This document shows positions 36,261 to 45,832 of a DNA stretch of 64,000 nt, one piece after another. The notes under the pieces are model-generated. The model worked only from the letters and a program-made list of their open reading frames with translations. It searched no databases and had not been told where the DNA came from. The position numbers and the translations under genes were made by a program. The stretch lies in assembly GCA_965230265.1 (NCBI GenBank), contig OZ245999.1, forward strand, positions 1,426,001-1,490,000. The letters are read 5' to 3'. The DNA comes from JAJFKX01 sp965230265. Its GTDB lineage: Bacteria; Pseudomonadota; Gammaproteobacteria; Xanthomonadales; Wenzhouxiangellaceae. Position 1 is the first letter of the stretch. Each line of letters starts with the position of its first letter.

Positions 36261-38612
36261 ATGTCATTTAGAAACCTGCTGGTTGTCTACTTAATTTTTT
36301 CTGGTCTTGCCTTATTTGCTCAACAACCTGATGTTCCAGGTTCTGGTGCGATCAAATTTGCCCAGCTCGGCCAGGAATTGCCCACGCCAAACGAAACGCG
36401 ACTGGCATCCGGTGCGCCGGGCCCACAATATTGGCAGCAAAGAGCCGATTATGTGATTGATGTGGAACTGGATGATCAGCGGCAGCGCATTATTGGCAGT
36501 GAGCGCATTACCTATCACAACCTGTCACCACATTCACTGAAATACATCTGGGTGTATCTGGACCAGAATCGATTTCAGCCTGATTCCGATGATGTGTTAA
36601 CGGCGACTGCCCCCAATTTCGAAGAACTGCCTTACCGCAGTATGGCGACTTTGCTGGAGCGCCGCGAGTTTGATGGCGGCTTCAAGTTATCTGATGTGAC
36701 CAATGAAACCGGGCAAAACCTGGATTACGTTATTAATAAGACATTAATGCGCATTGATTTGCCTGAACCGCTGGAATCCGGTGGGTCGTTTGTGGTGAAT
36801 ATTGCCTGGCAGCACAATATTGTCGATGCCGTGGCCATACGGGCACGTGGCGGTTATGAGTATTTTGCTGAAGATGATAATTATATTTATGAAATCGCCC
36901 AATGGTATCCGCGGGTTTCTGCCTATACCGATTATGAAGGCTGGCATAACAAGCAGTTTTTGGGCAGCGGTGAGTTTACGCTTGAGCTGGGTGATTTTGA
37001 AGTCAACATCACAGTGCCTGAAGATCATATTGTGGCAGCAACAGGGGTACTGCAAAACACCGATGAAGTGCTTACCAGTGCCCAGCAACAGCGACTGAGC
37101 GATGCCCACAGCGCGGACAAGCCAATATTTATTGTCACTCCGGAAGAAGCTGAGCAAGCTCAATCTGGCAAACTGAGCGGTAAACAGACCTGGCGTTTTA
37201 AAGCAGACAATGTACGCGATTTTGCGTTTGCCTCATCACGTAAATTTATTTGGGATGCGATGAATGTCACCAGCGGCGATATCGATGTGTTGGCCATGTC
37301 ATTTTATCCCAATGAAGCCGAACCGTTGTGGAGCCAATATTCTACAGAAGCAGTGGTACATACCATTGAGGTGTACTCGCGTTATTCATTCGATTATCCC
37401 TATCCGGCAGCGATTTCTGTCAATGGGCCTGTCGGCGGGATGGAATACCCGATGATCAGTTTCAATAAGCCACGCCCATATGCCGATAAGACCTATTGGG
37501 ATGTCCGCCAGGATCCGCGGGACCATACCTGGGAACGCAGTAAATATGGTTTGATTTCGGTGATTATTCACGAGGTAGGACATAACTATTTCCCGATGAT
37601 TGTAAACTCCGATGAACGTCAATGGACCTGGATGGATGAGGGCTTGAATACCTTTTTGCAGTTTATCGCCGAGCAGGAGTGGGAGGATGAATACCCTTCA
37701 CGACGTGGTGAAGCCAAAGACATTGTTGAGTTTATGATCAGCGACAACCAGGTACCGATCATGACCAATTCAGAATCTTTGCTTCAGTTCGGCAGTAATG
37801 CTTATGCTAAGCCGGCTACCGCGCTGAACATTCTGCGGGAAACCATCATGGGCAGGGAGCTGTTCGACTTTGCCTTCCGTGAATATTCACAGCGCTGGGA
37901 ATTTAAACGGCCGACGCCATCGGATTTTTTCCGCAGTTTGGAAGATGCTTCAGGTGTTGATCTTGACTGGTTCTGGCGGGGCTGGTTTTACAGCACCGAC
38001 CATGTTGATGTGAGTATTGATAAAGTCACTTTATTCCGCCTGGACAGTGGCAACCCGGACATTGATAAACCATTGGCGCGTCAAGACGATGAGGCGCTAC
38101 CAGAAACGATTTCCCAACAGCGTTACGCCGATGTTGAAAAACGATTGGACCGCCGCCCGGAACTGGCTGATTTTTATACCGGCTACGATGAGTTTGATGT
38201 CACCCCCTATGACTATGCAAAATACGAGGAGTTGTTGGCGGGTTTGGAAGACCGTGAAAAAGTGCTGCTGGAAACCAATAAATTATTTTATGCCGTTGAT
38301 TTCAGCAATATTGGTGGTTTGGTGACGCCTTTGCCATTACTGATTGGATACGTGGATGGCACATCAGAATCATTAATGATTTCTGCAGAAATTTGGCGTA
38401 AAAATGCAACGCACGTCACCAAGTTATTCATTACTGAAAAACCCATTGCCAGCATCAAACTGGACCCGTATTTACAAACAGCCGATGCGGATGTCAGCAA
38501 TAATTCATTCCCGCGTGAAATTCAAAAATCCCGCTTTCAGTTATTTAAGCAAAGTGAGCAGCCCAATCCGATGCTGCGTCAGGAACCGGATGGCTGGAAA
38601 GGTGACGAATAA
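36261..38612 (+). CDS. Exported M1-family zinc metallopeptidase
   Basis: 783 residues with a signal peptide (NLLVVYLIFSGLALFAQQ). The N-terminal beta domain precedes the gluzincin site HEVGH (H437, E438, H441), with the third ligand E460 in WMDEGLNTF exactly 18 residues on. GGMEYPMISF provides the exopeptidase-type GxMEN-like loop in the variant GGMEY. The C-terminal part is unusual, with a long charged linker and a final beta domain. M1 enzymes remove N-terminal residues from peptides; periplasmic members likely scavenge or process exported peptides. The next gene (DUF6702) follows after three bases, a pairing seen in other bacteria. Confidence 0.9.
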   Translation: MSFRNLLVVYLIFSGLALFAQQPDVPGSGAIKFAQLGQELPTPNETRLASGAPGPQYWQQRADYVIDVELDDQRQRIIGSERITYHNLSPHSLKYIWVYLDQNRFQPDSDDVLTATAPNFEELPYRSMATLLERREFDGGFKLSDVTNETGQNLDYVINKTLMRIDLPEPLESGGSFVVNIAWQHNIVDAVAIRARGGYEYFAEDDNYIYEIAQWYPRVSAYTDYEGWHNKQFLGSGEFTLELGDFEVNITVPEDHIVAATGVLQNTDEVLTSAQQQRLSDAHSADKPIFIVTPEEAEQAQSGKLSGKQTWRFKADNVRDFAFASSRKFIWDAMNVTSGDIDVLAMSFYPNEAEPLWSQYSTEAVVHTIEVYSRYSFDYPYPAAISVNGPVGGMEYPMISFNKPRPYADKTYWDVRQDPRDHTWERSKYGLISVIIHEVGHNYFPMIVNSDERQWTWMDEGLNTFLQFIAEQEWEDEYPSRRGEAKDIVEFMISDNQVPIMTNSESLLQFGSNAYAKPATALNILRETIMGRELFDFAFREYSQRWEFKRPTPSDFFRSLEDASGVDLDWFWRGWFYSTDHVDVSIDKVTLFRLDSGNPDIDKPLARQDDEALPETISQQRYADVEKRLDRRPELADFYTGYDEFDVTPYDYAKYEELLAGLEDREKVLLETNKLFYAVDFSNIGGLVTPLPLLIGYVDGTSESLMISAEIWRKNATHVTKLFITEKPIASIKLDPYLQTADADVSNNSFPREIQKSRFQLFKQSEQPNPMLRQEPDGWKGDE

Positions 38613-38615
38613 ATA

Positions 38616-39131
38616 ATGCTGGTCAGATATTCATTATTGTTACTGGCTTTTATTTGCTGTCTGTTATTGAGTGGAGCAGGGCTGGCACATCCATTTCATA
38701 CCAGTTTGACTGAGATTGAATACAACGCTAAGGATCAGAACCTGGAGCTTGCCATTAAACTGGCACCAGTGGATCTGGAAGAAGCTCTGAGTGCTTATTC
38801 GGGCAGTAAAGTGGTGATTGTGGATACTGAGCAAAGCGATGCGCTAATCCATGAATACTTACAGCGAAAATTGCGTTTTTATTCAAACCGACCCACACCG
38901 CAGGGAGCTGTGACACCCTTGAGGTTAGATTGGGTGGGCAAGCAGCTGGATGTTAATGTTATATGGGTTTTTTTGACAGTCCCGGTTTCTGAAACGCGGT
39001 TGCGTCTGGATAATCAGATATTGTTGGAAATTTATCGGCAACAAATTAATACAGTCAGCATCCTGCATGAAGGCAAAAAACAGACTCAACAACTGACTGG
39101 CAGCAATACTTCACTGATATTGAGTTTTTAA
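38616..39131 (+). CDS. DUF6702 family exported protein
   Basis: 171 residues with a signal peptide (LLLAFICCLLLSGAGLA) followed at once by HPFHTSLTEIEYNAKDQNLELAIKLAPVDLEEAL, the DUF6702 opening. The remainder is a small beta-rich domain ending in a strand (TSLILSF). It is translated with the M1 peptidase gene, so the two may act together in the periplasm. The biochemical role is unknown. The following GST-like gene starts one base later. Confidence 0.82.
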   Translation: MLVRYSLLLLAFICCLLLSGAGLAHPFHTSLTEIEYNAKDQNLELAIKLAPVDLEEALSAYSGSKVVIVDTEQSDALIHEYLQRKLRFYSNRPTPQGAVTPLRLDWVGKQLDVNVIWVFLTVPVSETRLRLDNQILLEIYRQQINTVSILHEGKKQTQQLTGSNTSLILSF

Positions 39132-39132
39132 T

Positions 39133-40233
39133 ATGAATCAACCTTATCGGTTATATGGTGCTGAGTTTTCTTTATATTCGGGCAAGGCGCGCGCGTATTT
39201 GCGAAAAAAGGGCATTTCATTTGAAGAGATTAATTCTTCATTGCGGGTGTACAAGAAATTTATTATTCCCCGTACCGGGGTGAAATACATTCCTGTGCTG
39301 CAAACCCCGGATGATGAGGTTTATCAGGATACGACGGTCATTATCGATGAGCTGGAAAAACGTTTTCCCAACCCGTCTGTGTATCCAAAAACCCCATTAC
39401 AAAAACTGGTGGCTTTGTTGCTGGAGACCTATGGGGATGAATGGTTACTGATCTATGCGATGCACTATCGCTGGAACTATCCGGAAACCAATTACCGCTT
39501 TGTGATTGGTGAGTTTGGTAAAATGCTGCTGCCGGGCTGGCCCGGCTTTGTTCAACACTGGCTGGGCAAAAAAGTCGGCAGCCGTTTTAACAATGCTGTT
39601 TCCAAACTGGGTGTCAGCGATCACAACCAAGCTGCCATTGAACGTTCCTACAAGAGTCTGTTGTCCGATTTGGAACAGCATTTCCAACAGCACGATTATT
39701 TGTTGGGGCAACGTCCCTGCATTGCAGACTTCGGCTTTATTGGTCCGTTTTATGCCCATCTTTATCGCGATCCTTATCCGGGTAAAATGATGCGTGAGCA
39801 GGCACCGGCGGTGACTGCATGGGTAGAGCGGATGGTCAGCCCCGAACCCGCTGAAGGCGCTTTTATCGCCAATGATAAGATTCCCGACACCTTATTGCCG
39901 GTGCTTCAACGTATGGCTGCAGAGCAATTGCCCGTGTTATTGGATACGGAGACTCATTTGCAACAATGGCATCAGCAAAACCCGGATAAGGAAATTCCGC
40001 GTTTTATTGGTAAACACCAGTTTATGGTTGAAGGCGTAGCCGGGGAACGGGTCATGCTCCCATATTCTTTGTGGATGTTTCAGCGTGCCTGGAAATATTA
40101 TCAACGCCTGCTGCAGTCACAGCAGGCGAAAGCCGATCAGTTGTTGCAGCAAATCCATTTTGGTGATGCGATGAGCAATACGTCCAACCTGCGCCTGGTC
40201 AGGCGCAACAATCGTTTGTACTGCGAGCAGTAA
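39133..40233 (+). CDS. Glutathione S-transferase-like protein with extended C-terminus
   Basis: 366 residues. The N-terminal thioredoxin-like domain reads YRLYGAEFSLYSGKARAYLRKKGISFEEI..., with IPVLQTPDDEVYQDTTVIIDELEKRFP forming the glutathione-binding SNAIL-like segment (here QDTTVI). An all-helical GST C-domain follows, with YLLGQRPCIADFGFIGPFYAHLYRDPYPG. About 110 extra residues lie beyond the usual GST end. The family conjugates glutathione or reduces disulphides; the specific substrate is unknown. It probably forms one transcript with the DUF6702 and M1 genes. Confidence 0.85.
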   Translation: MNQPYRLYGAEFSLYSGKARAYLRKKGISFEEINSSLRVYKKFIIPRTGVKYIPVLQTPDDEVYQDTTVIIDELEKRFPNPSVYPKTPLQKLVALLLETYGDEWLLIYAMHYRWNYPETNYRFVIGEFGKMLLPGWPGFVQHWLGKKVGSRFNNAVSKLGVSDHNQAAIERSYKSLLSDLEQHFQQHDYLLGQRPCIADFGFIGPFYAHLYRDPYPGKMMREQAPAVTAWVERMVSPEPAEGAFIANDKIPDTLLPVLQRMAAEQLPVLLDTETHLQQWHQQNPDKEIPRFIGKHQFMVEGVAGERVMLPYSLWMFQRAWKYYQRLLQSQQAKADQLLQQIHFGDAMSNTSNLRLVRRNNRLYCEQ

Positions 40234-40338
40234 TCGGACGCCAGCATATACCGGTAGAGGCTGCGTCAACCGTTAATACGCTTGCTTATACAGCTCCCGC
40301 TGCTGCGGTCAATATTAATGTTGATGTGTCAACAAATA

Positions 40339-40905
40339 TCAACCTGCGGCGGGCCACAACCAGGCAAAGGTTCCGGCCGTCAACAGTGCATAAATAATGC
40401 CATCAACAACAAATTTAAGGTTGCTTTTCCAGGGCATGCCTTTCCAGATAGAACCGGGAATATTGGAGATGGCATAAGGCAAAGCGGCGACAACGGCGAC
40501 AAAATGAAATACCACTGAATAGTTACTGCCGTAATCGAGCGTGTAATGCGCAGCGCAGGCAATGAAAATACTGACAACAATGGTATATAAAAACCACTGC
40601 AGTAAGCTTTTGCCCATAGGCCACTGACCGTTTGGCATGATGGTCATAAAACCAACCGGTCCTTGATTCATCTTGGTCTGCATTTCCTCAGAATCCATGG
40701 CTTTCATGTCAGCGCAATAAGGGAACATATATTCACCTCGTTGTATATTCTGAGCACGTATAGCAGCCATAATGTCTGCTTCTCCATCAAGTTGTAGGCA
40801 ATCACTGGCATGCCACTTGATGACCATATGAACAATAGAACTCCAGATAAAAACAAAAACGGCCGATAATAAAATAGGTAACCACAGGTCAACTAAAAAA
40901 TGCAT
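40339..40905 (-). CDS. Conserved four-helix membrane protein of unknown function
   Basis: 188 residues. One N-terminal transmembrane helix (LPILLSAVFVFIWSSIVHMVI) is followed by a cytoplasmic or periplasmic loop containing GEYMFPYCADMKAMDS and GPVGFMTIMPNGQWPMG. Three more helices form the C-terminal half, ending in a Trp-rich FAWLWPAAG. The pattern is a recurring uncharacterised family; no catalytic motif was seen. It is a single gene, convergent with the GST-like gene. Confidence 0.7.
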   Translation of the reverse strand: MHFLVDLWLPILLSAVFVFIWSSIVHMVIKWHASDCLQLDGEADIMAAIRAQNIQRGEYMFPYCADMKAMDSEEMQTKMNQGPVGFMTIMPNGQWPMGKSLLQWFLYTIVVSIFIACAAHYTLDYGSNYSVVFHFVAVVAALPYAISNIPGSIWKGMPWKSNLKFVVDGIIYALLTAGTFAWLWPAAG

Positions 40906-41078
40906 GGCTAAATACTCCGACTGGTTATATTAGGTTCAGCTCCCCGCTGAACCTTATGCAAAGTATAACGCAGGCCACTAGCCGTTAACCGGTTCACCAA
41001 TAGTTTGGCAGTGCTGATAAACCCGATCACTTCGCCTACATAACTTAAAACATAGCGGCATCGTTTTAGCAGATGGCT
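40906..41078. other. Intergenic region downstream of argH
   Basis: 170 bases between the argH 3' end and the divergent-side membrane protein gene start. No strong terminator or gene was recognised. It likely holds the membrane protein promoter. Confidence 0.35.
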
Positions 41079-42398
41079 CTATATTTTGACCAATGACTGT
41101 AAACGTGAATGCAATAACTCCAACATCAGGTTGCCACTGGCGCCCGGTGAAGTGCGTTGATCAATACTGTCTAATGCTGCCTGTTGAATATTGTCCGTCG
41201 TTAGCTGGGAAAGGTCATTCCCGACAGTCTGATAGGCTTCCCGAAAGGGTATGCCCTGGCTGACCATTTTAATGGCCTTGTCGGTTGCTAGCATCGAAGG
41301 TTCGATAGCATCCAGCATCGTTTGTTGGTTCCACTCAAAATGACCAATCAGATCAGGGAGCAACTTAATTGCCGTTAAACCACTGCGAAAAGCTCGCATC
41401 ATCGGTGCTTTGGTCAACTGCAAATCGCGCTGGTATCCAGAAGGCAAGGACAATAGGTTATTGATTTCTGTGATGGCTCCCAATGATATTGCCGGCATAC
41501 CACGCAGTAATTCGATAAAGTCCGGGTTGCGTTTATTGGGCATAATTGAAGAGCCTGTCGTATAGCGATCGGGCAAGTGAATAAATTGGTATTCGCTGCT
41601 GCAAAATAGACTAATATCCCAGGCCAATCGACGCGTATCCAGCAGAACCTGATGCAAGGCGTTGAGTGCATGCAGCTCCAGTTTGCCGCGACTGTTTTGC
41701 ACATACATGGGGTTAAGCTGCAAACGCTGAAAACCCAGGGATTCGGTGCTGTGCTGACGGTCCAGTGGTAGGTTGACACCGTAGCCAGCAGCAGTGCCTA
41801 AAGGGTTGCTGTCAATCAGGGCGTGCGAATCGGCGATCAATTGCACATTGTCCAGCATGCTTTCTGCAAAACCGGCACACCAGTGTGCCGTGCTGGAAAC
41901 CACGGCTCTTTGTAGGTGCGTATAACCCGGCATAGGCAGATTGTCCTGTTTGGCGCGCTGTAAGAATTGAGAAGCCAAATCAACACATAACTGGTGCAGC
42001 TGACTTAATTGCCCCTTCAGCCACAAACGGGTCGCCACCAATACCTGGTCATTGCGGCTGCGGCCACTATGAACTTTTTTACCGGTATCGCCCAGTTTTT
42101 CAATCAAGAAATATTCGATGGCAGAGTGGCCATCTTCGAACTGTTTGCTTAGGACAAACTGGCCATTCTGGAATGCTTTCAGGCATTCATCCAATGCTGC
42201 ACACAAGCGCTCTGTTTCATCAGCATTGAGCAGATCAGCGCGGTGCAGCGCTTGTACGTGCGCTTTACTGGCAAGAATGTCATAGGGCAGCAGTTCTCCA
42301 TCGAGTTCAATGTCGTTACCGATCATAAAACCCATAATGTCAGGGTCGATGATGCTGTTGTTTTTTTTCCAGATTGTCGCTTGGGTACGATCATTCAT
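41079..42398 (-). CDS. argH: Argininosuccinate lyase
   Basis: 439 residues. The fumarase/aspartase superfamily signature GSSIMPNKRNPDFIELLRG, with the catalytic flexible loop, is intact. The first conserved region is HSGRSRNDQVLVATRLW and the second is HLQRAVVSSTAHW (His in TxxH-like). The enzyme splits argininosuccinate to arginine and fumarate, the last step. It is the terminal gene of the arginine operon and overlaps argC by eight bases. Confidence 0.95.
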   Translation of the reverse strand: MNDRTQATIWKKNNSIIDPDIMGFMIGNDIELDGELLPYDILASKAHVQALHRADLLNADETERLCAALDECLKAFQNGQFVLSKQFEDGHSAIEYFLIEKLGDTGKKVHSGRSRNDQVLVATRLWLKGQLSQLHQLCVDLASQFLQRAKQDNLPMPGYTHLQRAVVSSTAHWCAGFAESMLDNVQLIADSHALIDSNPLGTAAGYGVNLPLDRQHSTESLGFQRLQLNPMYVQNSRGKLELHALNALHQVLLDTRRLAWDISLFCSSEYQFIHLPDRYTTGSSIMPNKRNPDFIELLRGMPAISLGAITEINNLLSLPSGYQRDLQLTKAPMMRAFRSGLTAIKLLPDLIGHFEWNQQTMLDAIEPSMLATDKAIKMVSQGIPFREAYQTVGNDLSQLTTDNIQQAALDSIDQRTSPGASGNLMLELLHSRLQSLVKI

Positions 42399-43335
42399 TG
42401 TTTAAACCCTCATTGCTGTGGAACCCACAGGCTGCATTCAAATTCTGTATGGCCTGGCTTGCTGCACCTTTTAACAAGTTATCCAAAACACTGATTATCA
42501 CCAGTTGCCGGCCGTCTGCGCTGATTGTTGCCCCTCCAATGCGGCATAAAGGGGTGTTACGAACCATTCTAATTTCCGGTATTTCTGGCCCGAAGTGGAC
42601 ATGTTTTTCTTTGTGATAATATTTTTTAAAACAATTGATTATGTCATTTTCTTTATGTTGTTTTGATAATGTGCATGAAACGGTTATTTGAATTCCACGA
42701 AAAAAGCCTGCCACTGTGGGTACAAAACGTACTGGCTGATTCAAATGGTGGCTGACTTCGCGTTCATGCAGATGACCGGTGAGCCGATAGGCTTTGAGGT
42801 TGTCATGCAGTAGTTTTGCGTTGTTATTGTCTGATGGCGCAGTACCTGCGCCGCTATAACCGGAGACACCAAAGCAATGGATGTTCTCAATGCCAAGTGG
42901 CAATAGTGGGTGCAATGCCAACTGCATGGCTGTGGCATAGCAGCCAGGGTTGCTGATTTTGCGTGCTGCTGCGATTGGCGGTCGATTAATTTCGGTCAGC
43001 CCATACACCCAGCTCGGATCAAAACGGTAATCTGCGCTTAGATCCAGAATAATGGCTTTACGATTACAAGCTTCGATGGCAGTAACCCATGGCTTTGCCA
43101 GCCCGTTGGGTAAAGCCAGTACATACACATCTGCTGGGTATTCAGGCAAGTGCTGTGGCTGCGGCAAGCAATAACGACCGTTCAAACCTGGGATGTCATC
43201 AGCAATACGCTGTCCATTTTTTTGTCGTGAAGTTGCCCAGGCCAAATCAAAACCTGAATGCCCGGCCAGTAAGCGCATTAATTCATGTCCGACGTGGCCA
43301 CGTGCTCCAATCAGTGCGATGGTTTTCTTGCTCAT
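42391..43335 (-). CDS. argC: N-acetyl-gamma-glutamyl-phosphate reductase
   Basis: 314 residues, slightly short as in other xanthomonad-type ArgC. The N-terminal IALIGARGHVGHELMRLL binds NADPH. The catalytic Cys lies in ISNPGCYATAMQLALHPLLPL, and the base His in HEREVSHHLNQPVRFVPTVAGFFRGI. It reduces N-acetylglutamyl phosphate to the semialdehyde. The gene overlaps argAB by four bases (ATGA) upstream and argH by eight bases downstream, so it is fully coupled. Confidence 0.93.
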   Translation of the reverse strand: MSKKTIALIGARGHVGHELMRLLAGHSGFDLAWATSRQKNGQRIADDIPGLNGRYCLPQPQHLPEYPADVYVLALPNGLAKPWVTAIEACNRKAIILDLSADYRFDPSWVYGLTEINRPPIAAARKISNPGCYATAMQLALHPLLPLGIENIHCFGVSGYSGAGTAPSDNNNAKLLHDNLKAYRLTGHLHEREVSHHLNQPVRFVPTVAGFFRGIQITVSCTLSKQHKENDIINCFKKYYHKEKHVHFGPEIPEIRMVRNTPLCRIGGATISADGRQLVIISVLDNLLKGAASQAIQNLNAACGFHSNEGLNNE

Positions 43336-44717
43336 GCGTTACTCTCAGCAGATAACTTGTCATTGCTTTCGGTATTGTCATCAGCATCCGTAGAAAACCC
43401 ACGGATAATGGTTGCAGGACTGTACTGCAGGTGTTCATACAATTGCTTCAATACCAAAGGCTCAAATTCTCCGCACCAAAATAAATGCCATTGCGGACCT
43501 TTCATCAGGCCGTCAGCCTGACGTACATAAAACGCATTAATGGGGTTTAGCCGCCGGGCCCGCCAATACAGGGCAGGGTGTTGTTCGTGCATGACATTCC
43601 ACACGGCTCTTCCCAGCCCTTCTCCACGGGCAGTATCGGTAACGGCAAACTTATCCAGCTTGGCGTAACCTTGTTCTTGTGTGATGACTGCGGCTGCACG
43701 GTAGCTTTCCGTGATATACACAGCCAGCAACTGAGTGTTATCAAAATAATTTTCGGCCAGCTTGCCAGCAAAACTGGCTTCCAGCAGTTCACGTAAACGA
43801 CCTTGATCAATATCATTCCAGCTATTATGTGCAATAATTTTTTCACCTTTGCGTACCATGGTGCCGGAACCTTTGTGGGTAAACAGTTCTTTGGGCAATT
43901 GGTCAGGCGAGGTGATTGATACCGATGCCGAAGGCGGTAGAACCTGTAACAGTGCTTGTATCTGCTGCAGTTTCAGTCGCATCCCTGAGTGTAGCCAGGG
44001 TTGTTGCAGTAGATTGGCGTAATCTGTGGTTAAGTTAATGGAAGGAATGATTTCATCATTGTCATCCAAAATACCGCCAGGACCTGTTAAGAACACCACT
44101 TTATAGGGCATAAAATGCTGTACCAGGTGTTGTGCGGCTTCATCGGCATTGATGTTTAAAATCTGACCTTCATCACTTTCACCCAATGTGCTGATCACCG
44201 GAATGCTGTTATTTTCTAAGGCACTTAATATGTGGTGATCGTCAACTGCTTTGATATGTCCTACCAAACCCAGTTGCTTAATATCGGTATGTAGAGCTTC
44301 AAAAGTACCACTGGTAATGCTTTCAGCCGGAACGTTCAGCTGTTTCAGGGCACTGACCAGTTGCCCGTTAAGCTGGCGGAATACTTTACGGGCGACCTGC
44401 AATATTCTGGGTGTGGTGGCGCGCAGGCCGTTGTGGCGCTGATTTTCTATGCCTGCCGCCTGTAAGGCAGCATCAAGTTGCGGTCCACCGCCATGTACCA
44501 CAATAGGCAACAGGCCTACGCGATATAAAAAAGCCAATGATGAGGCCAAAGCTTCAAGCTGGTCACGCATAATCGCACCTCCCACCTTGATCACTGCAAA
44601 CCGGCTGCGCTCCAGGTCACTGAAACGCTCCAAGTATTGCTGTACTTCGCGTTGACTGCCCAGCTGACTAAGCAGTTGAACAATGGTGGTGCGGGTTTGC
44701 TGTTCTATAGGGTTCAT
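43332..44717 (-). CDS. argB: Bifunctional acetylglutamate kinase / GNAT N-acetyltransferase (xanthomonad-type ArgAB)
   Basis: 461 residues from ATG 44717, chosen because it forms ATGA with the stop of argE; an upstream reading to 44804 would overlap argE heavily. The N-terminal amino acid kinase domain has IKVGGAIM, IVVHGGGPQLDAAL and a conserved NINADEAAQHLV. The last 150 residues form a GNAT domain: YRAAAVITQEQGYAKLDKFAVTDTARGEGLGRAVW, where the GxGxGR/A-like acetyl-CoA loop is recognisable, then WRARRLNPINAFYVRQADG. In xanthomonads this fusion makes and phosphorylates N-acetylglutamate, the first two steps. Feedback inhibition by arginine is known in that family. Confidence 0.9.
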   Translation of the reverse strand: MNPIEQQTRTTIVQLLSQLGSQREVQQYLERFSDLERSRFAVIKVGGAIMRDQLEALASSLAFLYRVGLLPIVVHGGGPQLDAALQAAGIENQRHNGLRATTPRILQVARKVFRQLNGQLVSALKQLNVPAESITSGTFEALHTDIKQLGLVGHIKAVDDHHILSALENNSIPVISTLGESDEGQILNINADEAAQHLVQHFMPYKVVFLTGPGGILDDNDEIIPSINLTTDYANLLQQPWLHSGMRLKLQQIQALLQVLPPSASVSITSPDQLPKELFTHKGSGTMVRKGEKIIAHNSWNDIDQGRLRELLEASFAGKLAENYFDNTQLLAVYITESYRAAAVITQEQGYAKLDKFAVTDTARGEGLGRAVWNVMHEQHPALYWRARRLNPINAFYVRQADGLMKGPQWHLFWCGEFEPLVLKQLYEHLQYSPATIIRGFSTDADDNTESNDKLSAESNA

Positions 44718-45832
44718 AGCGCCGGCTCCAATAGATGATCGGCATTGTTTAACAAATTGAGATAGATATCTGTCATTTGGCTTAGCATGGCTAAACTCAC
44801 CCATTCATCAGCGGTATGGGCCTGACCAATATCACCAGGGCCGCAGACCAATGCAGGAATATTGGCTTGCGAAAACAATGAGGCCTCTGTCCAAAACGAA
44901 ACAGGTTCCCCTGTGACCAGGCCCAGTTGTCCGGCCATCGCTGTGGCATCGGCTGCGGACGGGCCGGCGGGCAGTGCGGGATCTGCTGCCAGGGTTTGCC
45001 ATTGACTGATGGCTTGTGCCGATGGCAAATTTTGAATTTCTTCCAATAACCCGACGGCTGACTGCCCCGGCAGTGGGCGGCAACCGAAGGATAGTGCTGC
45101 ATCAGCAGCGATAATATTGTTCTTGGTTCCACCGGCTATTTGACCTGCATTTAAGCATATCCCATAGAGTTGTGAATAAACCGGATGCTTTTGTTTGAGG
45201 TAGTGTTTCGCCAGGTTTTGAGCATCAACCCAAAAGCGGCTGAGCTGATGTATCGCATTATCCTGTAATGCACGCAGATCGGATGAATGGCCGGGTTCTG
45301 TGCTGAAATGAACGCTTGCCGACGCATAACCACGATGTGCGGTGACTGCCTGGCAGTTGGTGGGTTCTGCGATGATGGCCAGCTGATAATTGGGTGCGGT
45401 GTTAAGAAACTGCCGAATGCCTCTGCTGCCACCGGCTTCTTCATCACTGCAAAGCAATAAGGCAGCATCTGCATCAGGGCACAGCTGTATTGCAGTTAAC
45501 CAACAGGCCAAAGCGCCTTTGATATCACAGGCACCCAAACCGATCGCGCGATCTGCAGTGACGCTCAGCGTTAACGGGTCCTGGCTCCATTGCTGGCCGG
45601 CAGGGACAGTATCTACATGAACATTGATCAATATACTGGGCTTACCGCGAACCGCATGCAAGGTCATATCGCCATTACTGGCAGTGCCTTGTTGCGTTAT
45701 CTCAAAGCCGGGCAGTTGTTGTTTGATATAGCCAAACAGCTCAGTGGCATCGGCATTTCCGCTTTGGTTTTGAGTGTCAATCGCAACCATGGCCTGCAAA
45801 TGTTTGAGTGTACTTTGCAGTTGTTTATCCAT
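44714..45832 (-). CDS. argE: Acetylornithine/acetylcitrulline deacetylase (M20 family, ArgE)
   Basis: 372 residues from ATG 45832; ten extra codons upstream lie within argG. M20 metal-binding landmarks are NVHVDTVPAGQQW (HVDTVP), GLGACDIKGALA (GxxDxKG), LLCSDEEAGGSRGI (EE) and a late EASLFSQANIPALVCGPG. With an acetylornithine carbamoyltransferase in the same operon, its natural substrate is probably N-acetyl-L-citrulline rather than acetylornithine. Overlaps argG by eight bases and the kinase/acetyltransferase gene by four bases. Confidence 0.9.
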   Translation of the reverse strand: MDKQLQSTLKHLQAMVAIDTQNQSGNADATELFGYIKQQLPGFEITQQGTASNGDMTLHAVRGKPSILINVHVDTVPAGQQWSQDPLTLSVTADRAIGLGACDIKGALACWLTAIQLCPDADAALLLCSDEEAGGSRGIRQFLNTAPNYQLAIIAEPTNCQAVTAHRGYASASVHFSTEPGHSSDLRALQDNAIHQLSRFWVDAQNLAKHYLKQKHPVYSQLYGICLNAGQIAGGTKNNIIAADAALSFGCRPLPGQSAVGLLEEIQNLPSAQAISQWQTLAADPALPAGPSAADATAMAGQLGLVTGEPVSFWTEASLFSQANIPALVCGPGDIGQAHTADEWVSLAMLSQMTDIYLNLLNNADHLLEPAL

